Assembly: GCA_040954595.2 (NCBI GenBank)
Contig: CM082592.2
Coordinates: 3,100,001-3,164,000, forward strand
Source: Balanoglossus misakiensis
Taxonomy: Eukaryota; Hemichordata
Reading direction: 5' to 3'
Length of the DNA: 64,000 nucleotides
Part shown: in pieces, positions 1 to 9,700 of the stretch
Position numbering within the stretch: position 1 is the first letter of the stretch
Layout: each line of letters begins with the position of its first letter
Program-made: the position numbers and the translations under genes
Notes under the pieces: model-generated
Databases searched by the model: none
Told to the model about the DNA's origin: nothing
The model's input: the letters and a program-made list of their open reading frames with translations, nothing else

Positions 1-311
1 GGTCTTAATCACTATTCCCATTATTTTATTGTCTGGGGTAAATGCCATTGGAGAGATTATCCTTCAGGAACATTTAAAGTTTTTCTTCATAATGTGTGTT
101 AAAACAATTCGTGCAAACTGCCATTTCACCATTTCTGGCAGGTACACAAGTCTACTGAAGCATATCATACTGTTAACATCGAATATGTAATTGTGTCATT
201 TAGATTACCATTTACATTTTAGAAAGATGAACGTCTTGTAATGCCATTGTAGGTATAATTTAACATTTGTTTAATTACAATATTAGTGCTTATCATATTT
301 TGCGTTAACAG

Positions 312-770
312 TGTGTCCTGCAGGTTGGAATCTTGTGGCTTTATCCTGTTTGACTCTTGAGACGGCAAGCATCACTCCAAGGTCCTCTGAGGAATTAACA
401 CCCAATGGACTTACCTGGCAGGCAGCGCAAGATCATTGCAGAAGTCAGGATGCTAATCTCGTTAGCGTGAAAACATTCGAAACTCAAGAGCTCCTTGAGT
501 TTTACTTGGAGAACGTGTGGATGACAACATCGAGAGAAGTTTGGATTGGTCTTACATATAAGGCAAATAGTGAGACGCAGCTCTGGATTTCTGGTGATAT
601 TGTTGCCTTCACGAATTGGGAAATGGATGAGGAAGTGATGCAGGGAGATATGCTTCAAGGGGATGTTTGTGTCATGATGGTTGTACAGGATGACAACAGC
701 TGGAAATGGAGGAAGGCATCATGTACCGACACTCAGATTTCATCATTTCTCTGTGAACTACCAGCTCAAG
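312..770 (+). other. C-type lectin-like domain exon of the LGR gene
   Basis: A single phase-1 exon encodes a C-type lectin-like domain. It opens with CPAGW, contains WIGL, and ends with a WKWRKASC stretch and FLCELP. Four of the usual cysteines and the WIGL core are visible. The EPN/QPD and WND calcium-site motifs are absent: FTNWEMDEE stands where the Pro motif is expected, and WKWRKA replaces WND. Calcium-dependent sugar binding is therefore unlikely, and a protein-binding fold is more probable. The exon starts after an AACAG acceptor at 309-311. Confidence 0.8.
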
Positions 771-3700
771 GTATCCTTCTTATCATATTACCTGGAACTA
801 AGACCTGTGCATAATTACTAAACACCTCACATAAAATATACATTTCCAATGGAAATGTATGACGACTACAAGGAAACTTAGATCACACACTACACCAACT
901 AGGTCCTGTAATTCACGCTGCAAAACTTGTTTTTCTTTGTTCACTAGAAAAGGAAGTTGTATGTGAGAGAGATTTATTTACCTGTGGTGACAGAACCTGC
1001 ATCCTCCCAGTTTATGTTTGTGATGGAAACACAGACTGTTTCGATGGTTCTGATGAACTTGGATGTTGTAAGTATTGGATGCATTCCCCGTCTGAAGTTA
1101 GAATGATTATAGTTCTGATATAATTTTAATATGAAGCAAGTCCTTTCAAATGTGAATGGTGTATTGCTATTAATTTTGACAATTTCACTCTTTATTAAAC
1201 TACATGCATATGTGCATTTTCTTTTCATATTTGGTTTTGCCAAATTTCACTCCCGAAGCCAAGTCTAGTTTAATGTACTTGAACTGAATCGTTATTCAAA
1301 GTCACCAAATGCACAGTCGTATTTAGTGTATGAAGACATAATATTTCCTTTTACAACAAATTGTTTTAATATTCGGATGAACCTACTGGTGGGTATTAAT
1401 CGGTAGAACGGTAAAGGTTCATGCTTTCAGTGGATATTTCAGAAGACTATGAGGACATGATTGAGGACTAAAACCTTTTGATTATCAACTCATTAGTACA
1501 TTTCTGACATATTCCTATTTTGATCTCCGTGTCCACCTATCCAGCAGAGGAATGTTCTAATCACAGTTATAGCTGTCATAGTGGAGGATGTATATCAATG
1601 ACATCCTACTGTGATTTCAAGAATGACTGTGAAGATGGCTCTGATGAATTCAATTGTGGTCAGTATTAACTATTTCCTTCTTTACATAAGCAAATGAATT
1701 AAATCAGTGATACCATGTAAAACTGTACAATGTGTGTGCCAGAAACGAATGGTCTTCTGTCTCAGTCAGCCAATTGTTTCATATCATTTGAATTTGTTTT
1801 CTGATGTACCTCAAGAGTATTCAACCAAAATGTATCCAAAACGAATTACCAGTATACTTTTAACTATTCAATGAATCCAGTGTTATTTTGGCATGAAGCA
1901 GTCCCAGGCTGTATCACAAGTCTCCTGACAGCCATATAAAAACGCCAAATAGAAAATTCAGATAAGCCATGAAATACATTTTAGGGACTGGTCAGATATT
2001 TTCGGCAGGGTGGATTCATGGAGAGGTCACCCTGTTTTGAAATTGGTTGATGGGGGATTACGGGGGGCTCTCCCAGTTTTTCCATGTTCAATTGGGGGTC
2101 GGTCACTTTTTGATATCCAAAAAATACACTGGCATTTTCTTCGACGTTTTCTGATGCTACTGTGTGTACTTAAATATTTCCATTTATTCCAGTGCACCCA
2201 AATTGCTCAAAGGAAGAGTTTGTCTGTAGCAATGGACAGTGTATTGATATTAGAAAACGGTGTGATTTCCTAATTGACTGCATTGACGGCTCAGATGAAG
2301 AAAGTTGCGGTAATTAAAAATCCAACACTTATTAAGTCTAGAGTTCGAGTATTATTGTTGACCATAACTTTGATAAAACAAACTTTCAGTGTTCTGTTAC
2401 AATTCACTCACTGGTTCGGACCGAAATATCTTACATACCTTCTTCATCATTCAGTACCGTCCCCAGGGTTCTACACCTACATACTACTGGGCCTTCATGT
2501 AATGTCTAGAAATACAACAAGAGACATCAAAAATTGAGCCATAACGTCTGAATATAGATTTGAATTTTTCCTCATATTTATACAGAAAACATATGCCCTG
2601 AGCCGCCGGGCTTTCTCTGCTTCAACGGTGAATGTATCCCTAGCAGACGAGTTTGTGATGGCATCTTTGATTGTCAAGGCTTACTGCGTGAAGATGAAAA
2701 CACAGAAACATGTCAATGTACGTTTCAGTGAATTATTAGTTCATAGAGTAATCGCCATAAGTATTACATGCTCATCTGAGTAATTAACATATGTTTTGTA
2801 TTAAATATTGTTTGTTTTGGTCAGTCTTTTCAGAAGCCATTTTTTACAGCAAACAGTAGTACACTATTGCTGTAAGTTTTATTGTAAGAAATGGTTTAGA
2901 CATCACGTGACTGAGTAAACTGTAACTTTGATCGTGGGTGCACAATTAGAATATAACAACTTGAAGACACTGATCTGTGTGTTATGTTCTCTTTGCAGTC
3001 AAAGACATGTGTGATGACCATCTCTTTCAGTGTCAAAACAAGTTTTGCACTGACAGAAGTGTCATGTGTATCTATGACGTTGATGAATATGATATACCGA
3101 AGGGATGCAGAGATGCTACACATCTTAGATACTGCGGTTTGTAGTTACATTTCTACTTATTTACATTGAAAACAAAATAATGCAATCTTAACTGAATTGC
3201 CCAATTGTTCCACGCGGGGTTTCCTTTCCCACTGAGCTCATGTTAAATCAAGACAACTGCATTATCGTTTGACAGATGTACTGCCCCGTCCATTAAGTTC
3301 TACTCTGACACAGTTGCCGGACCAGGTGGCTTGATTATGGATGTCACTTTTTATTTCTTGTATATTTGCAGAGAACTTTTATTGTGATTATACAGCATTC
3401 AAATGCCCTAACAGCTACTGCATACCACTTCGTAAACGATGTGATGGTATACATGACTGTCCTTATGGTGCTGACGAAGAAGATTGTGGTGCGTAATTAT
3501 TCAAATTTAACTTGTTATACAAACAACATTGAATTGAAACAGGAAAAGATGAAAACAACTGACGTTACTTTGCACTTTCTGGTGCTGGAATCGGATGGAC
3601 TGAAGTATGACGCTAGTAAATAGGATGCCTTTGAATTTTTTTTTTCACATAAAGTTTGCATTCAGTTGAGACATTTGCCACAATGTAGGATTGGGTAATT

Positions 3701-6700
3701 TCTTTATAACGACTTACAAATCATTATTTAAGCAGATAGAATACCTGTAATATTATACTAGTATTTTCACAACAATTTTTGATATTTTTCCCATGGTCAT
3801 ATTGAAAAATTCACAGTAGATATCTTGTTTATAATGCAAAGTATCACAGCAGAGCTGTAGTGGCCGCTATAGCTCGCTTATTTATAAAATTTCATTGGAA
3901 GATATTCATTTGTAGGCAATGATCAATGTGTTACACACATGCAGGTGTAACAGAGTTACCAGTCTTTATTTGGTTTTAATGTAACTTCCTTATGTAATGT
4001 TACATATTTCAGAGAACTATTCATGCCCTGGACATTATAAATGTCATAGACAGGATTTTTGCATACCTATAATACAAAGGTGTGATGGAATTAAACAGTG
4101 TGGTGATGGCGATGATGAAATGTTGTGTGGTAAGTCTATTATCATGCACCCATAGCAATTGTGTTTTGTTGTCTTGCGTTATCATGGAACAGACGTTGCT
4201 AATTAATGCTAATTATATGCTAAATATTAGCAATGCCCGGGTCATTGCTCCGGCTAATCAGTAGCGTGTCACCTAATGTGATTCACTTGAACGATGTCAG
4301 AGTCAACATCGCATTTTGAGTTCTATTGACAGGCAAAATTTCAGAAACGACGATAGCATACTGCGTTTTCAGACCCTCTGTGTGTGAGTCTATCTAAAAC
4401 ACACTGGGGTCTGGATTCCATACTAAGTCGCCAGTGACATATTCATACTTTGTAGATATTGATTATATGTTGTCTTCAATTTCTAATCCCTAAATTGTAA
4501 TATTACGCACATTATGGAATTACAATCTTGGCGTTTGTGTTGTTTAGAATTGGCGTGTTGCAAATATTGTGCTTTTCATCTTTGACAATGGTTGACAATC
4601 ATGCAATAGCTCATTTTGCATTTACAAGATTTCCCTATCACGGTATTGTCAAACAAAACATTCTCTTCACAGATATTGCCTGCCCTGAAAAATGTGAGTG
4701 TACTGGCTTGACTATTGATTGTACTGGTCACAACTTCACACATATTCCTCATGAGGTTTCCAGACAAGTCAGAAGACTGTAAGTTTTTGAAGTTTTTGTT
4801 TATTATTCATTCCTGCCATAGGTTGAAATGAACATTGTGCACACAGTATTAAAGAAGCTACATTCATTTTAGCCCCAGCTAAATTAAATTAAATGATATC
4901 AAGTGAGATGTTGACCATCATCACGGCATTGCATTTCTTTTGCTTGTTTCATCAGAAGTTTGAAAGACCGCAAAACAAAATCCATTCAGGATATAGTTTG
5001 CCTTTAAGGACGAATTCACAACACTGTATACATATATAATACATTCACTGGAATGACCAATGTACTATACCCATACATTCACCGAACCTGCAAAATCATG
5101 CACATGTCTGATTTGTTTTGCTTTTATTTGCAGGGATTTTGGTCAAAATTGGCTGCGAATTGTTGACAGTGACTTCAGTGGATTTCCTTACCTTGGAGAG
5201 TTGTAAGTCATTGATTCTATGTGTTATCTGCTATATTGCATATCTTCTAGTATTTCAATCACACAGAATCCTACAGACCATTTCTTTATACATGTAATGG
5301 GAATAAGAACCATTTCAAAAATGTAGGATTGCAATGCATATATATTGAATCTTATTATAACTTATTTATTTGTACCTATGACATGCATGAATGAATGACC
5401 ATTTGGTCGCTCATAGCCTTCTGAGGCTTCGGTACACACACACCTTCAGTTTATGAAAATGCTTTACGTTCTTGTTTAAAATGATCATCACCCCTTTCCA
5501 CATTTAGATATTGATATGTTTTACACGGACAAATAATAATTTGTCTTAAATTTATCTTTCCAGGGACTTATCATTTAATTACTTATCAAATATTCCAGTC
5601 AGAAGATTTGAACCTCTAAAGAACCTGTATAAACTGTATGTTCACTATTATTATTTAGAAAATACCGCAAATAAGGCACTCAGACATTAGCGCCGTGCAT
5701 TGCGCTTCGGGGTATACGCTATACTAATTTCTTCTTGCATACTTTTCGTTAACCTCTGTAGTTTGTACGGTATGTACATGTAGTAAGTGCATGTGTTAAC
5801 ATCCAAAACACAGGTGGACACTATTATTGGAAGTATCGGATAACATGGTCATCCTGCAAGATTTGTTTTCTTCTTAAAATCTGTCCTACAATTTATGTTT
5901 ACTCCAACTATATATTTAGGATGAGATTCTTTTGTCTGCAACAAGGGTGTCAAGGACTAACCTTATATGCCATTTACACTGTTTGATGTGCATCTCAAAT
6001 AAATATTGACCAATTCTCTCGCTAACTTTTATTGCAGTGATCTCAGTGGTAATAATATTAAAATTCTCCGAGAAAATACATTTGCTGGATTAGAGAGACT
6101 TGAACAATTGTAAGTTAAGACAGTAGTTGTGGTTACATAAACATAGTTCTTTCAAACTTGTAAGCTGTGCAGAAATAATAAAATTATTATTTAGTACTGT
6201 ATACCAAATCTTGCCAACTTTCAAGTCTTTATTTTCTGATTGGACGCTTCTGTATTTTAGATGTAAAGTGTTTATTGTTTTGCCGAATATTCTTCAGTTT
6301 AAATCGTATGTAACTTTATAGTTGTCCTGTTTGCTAAATAAATTAACTCAACATTGTAGACTTAATAAACTGTAACTATCGTCTCCAATCAGATTACCAA
6401 AATTAGGCTATAATACATTAAAAAATAGGAGGTAATTAAGAGATATTTATCTTTATTGTAGGCTACTAACGAGAAATCCCATAGAAGAAATTGAACCGAA
6501 TACATTCAAAGGTTTGCACAATCTACCCAACCTGTAAGTATATTAATATTTTGTCGTTTTCTTATAAACGTGTATATTCTGACGCCAGAACCAGAGCAGT
6601 TCAAGCATAGTGGCCATGACTCTCTACATTTACGTCTTCATTAACATAACACCTATGTTTGTTGTTATGCACATCAGCTACCACGCTGTAAGAAATGTCT

Positions 6701-9700
6701 TACAGTGTGTGTGCCATAAGTATTTTACAACATGCCACAATACAATTATTGTGAAAAATATAAAATATAATGTTGACGAACATTATGCATTGGCTATCTT
6801 TGAGAAGCATTTATTTCTAACACACCTTTGTCCTTTTGTTTAGAATTCTGACTAATATGGATATTGTGAATCTTGAGACTGGAACTTTTAATGGCTTGCC
6901 TATGATGGAATTCTTGTAAGTTAATGTCATATATATGCATGAATAATCCACTCTTTTCAAATGCTCGACAAGGAAGCCAAGGTCTTATGGTTTATTTATC
7001 CTTGTCTGTATTAATTAAAAGATTGAGAATATCTCCCATTTGTGGCACATATTCGCTAACTTTGTAAAGTGTGACCCATTCGTGTGTAGAAATGTAATGA
7101 ATTTGTAGGTTTACATGTAAACTATAAATCTTTGGCGTCTTCAGGAATTTATCAGGTAACAGACTTAATACCATTGCGGGCGGTGCATTCAATGGACTAC
7201 ATAGCTTAAGGAGGCTGTAAGTATATATGTCATTGTGACTGGCATTATTCACCATTCTACTCCAATAGGACACGTGAAGCTTAAGAAATTACAATTTTAA
7301 ATGTAATACACTTTAGTACATGGGCATTAACGAATGCGGTAGCTTGAGATTTGTGGCAACATACTTATATTTAGAAATTTCTTGTTCAAATGAACGTTTA
7401 CACCAACGAGCTCTTTCAGCTTCCCCAAGTGTCCAACACTGTAAGTTTTAGATGCTATAAATGAAAGAAATGATACAAATTTTAGTACCCTAACTTACTC
7501 AATGTTCCGAATTGTAGGGACATACGTGTTGGTGATTTTGGCATAGGAAGTCCGGATCTCTTTGAACCGCTGATAAATCTACAGTTCTTGTAAGTATACT
7601 ACTTCTTATCACATGAACTGGCCCTGATCACCACCTGTGTGACGTAGACCAGGACAGATCAAAAATCCAGATCACCCCTGTGTTACGTCATCAACCGGAA
7701 CTATTTCCACCGATTCGCCGTAGCTTTGTTGTCAAACAGAAACAGTACGTGCAGCGGCATTTACCATACAGAAATGAAATAAAAAAATGACGGTTCCATG
7801 ACAATATCGCTTTGTAAGCTCAAAACAGAAAGGTGGAATTTGGAAAGAAGACAGTCGACGCAACGATCATGGACGATCGTGGCTGTCAAAGTTTTGGGTC
7901 AGGTACACATAGCCTAGGCTAGGCGCAAGTCTGGTACGTTCCGAGTTGAATCAGTGTGAGGAATTGTTTCGACCCAGTTCAGCTTGAAAACTGAACCTCT
8001 CTATTCCACCGGTCAACGAAATGTATAAGACGTGGCAACAGGTTGCAGTAAAATTGTTAGAGAATCGATTACATTTGTGTAAGGCCGAACTTCGAGCGAA
8101 CGGAACTCAACGGGACGACTTGTTGGGAGATTTTATGAATGATCAGCGATAGTTCATCATTTGCATATGATCAGCGATAGTTCATCATTTGCATATATGC
8201 AAATGATGAACTATCGCTGATCATTCATAAAATCTCCCAAGATATATCTCGTGGGGGAATAATCCCACTCAGTAAAATACGACACCGCTCCGAAATTGTT
8301 GCAAGGTACAGAATTTTTTTAGTCCTGCCTCTTCTAACGAAAAATAAGAAGACTGTTCATGTGATAAATATATAATCCCATGATATCTTTCTTTGTTTAA
8401 CGTCATCGTATACTCGTGGTTTTCGCGGAAGCGTACAACTTCTCGCCTGCGGCTCGAAGTTGCACTGCTCCGCGAAAACCACTCGTATACGATGACGTCA
8501 AACAAAGAAATATATCATGGGATTATATGTAAATATAAGAGGTTGACGATCCCCCAATCCCATTGGCAAGTGTATTTCAATATGTTGAATAAATTATAAA
8601 TGTCCGGTGAATTGTTTTCTTTCAGTCTTATGGATGATGTGGATGTAGCATTTGTTTTAAAGTGAACATCCATGCCCTTTGTCAAAAGTATGCATATTTA
8701 TCATTGTTACAGTATTTTCTAATTGTTTAATCTGCTTATGAAATGCGAGGCACTGACTTAAGCAGATACATTGTGGTTATTCCAAATTTACTTTATATTG
8801 AGCAAATACTTTTACTTTCCTTACAACAGATACACTGATAGATACAAGTATTGTTGTATCGCAGAAAGTCAGAGGAATTTAGAATTGTGCACGCCACCAC
8901 CTGACCAATTCTCTTCGTGTGAAGACCTCATGGAAAACGAAGTGCTACGTGTTTGTATCTGGATCCTTGGATTGTTGGCGTTTCTTGGAAACTTGTTTGT
9001 CATTGCGTGGAGACTCTCTCAGAAGGAATCCAACCGTGTCCACTCATTCTTTATTTTAAATCTTGGCGTTGCCGATTTCTGCATGGGCGTCTACCTGTTG
9101 ATAATTGCATCGGTGGATATGTACTACAGGGGGCGCTACATAGGCTATTCAGATGAATGGCGACACAGCGAACTTTGTCAATTTGCAGGATTTCTGTCTT
9201 CGCTATCCAGCGAAGTGTCAGTCTTCACCTTGACAGTCATCACAATTGATAGATTTTGCTGCATTGTGTTTCCGTTCAAGTTCAGAAGACTTCGTCTTGA
9301 AACGGCACTGCAGATAATCGCCTTGGGATGGATATTTGTCGGCGTGCTGAGTTTCCTGCCGTTGGTTGGAATTCCTTATTTTAAAGGCCAGTATTATGCT
9401 CGGTCTGGAGTATGTTTGTCTCTCCATATAACAAGCGAAGAATATCCAGGATGGGAATACTCGGTGGCGATTTTCATTGCGGCAAATTTCATTTCATTCA
9501 TGATCATCCTATTTGCCTACATTGCTATGTATCTCACAGTCAAACGGACCAGACACGCAGTTGGGTCATCGCAAAGTCGAAACGATATAGCCATGGCCCG
9601 CAGGATGACATTAATTGTACTGACAGATTTCTTCTGTTGGATACCCATTATCTTGATGGGTGCATTGGCTCTTACTGAAACCGTTACCATACCACCTGAA

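Larger units (their letters stand above)
7590..8829 (+). other. Intron with two foldback elements between LRR and 7TM exons
   Basis: No coding exon is supported here. A possible short exon at 8624 (LMDDVDVAF) ends at TGA and was not used. The stretch 7610-8120 is non-coding and looks transposon-derived. Two long hairpins follow at 8123-8240 and 8371-8527 and are listed separately. Confidence 0.6.

Noticed and set aside
8269-8599. Mirror-image open frames on opposite strands
   Set aside because: Both arise from the arms of the foldback element at 8371-8527.
8624-8666. A short extra LRR exon ([12 protein letters not shown])
   Set aside because: It ends in TGA in the required phase, and the flanking exons join in frame without it.
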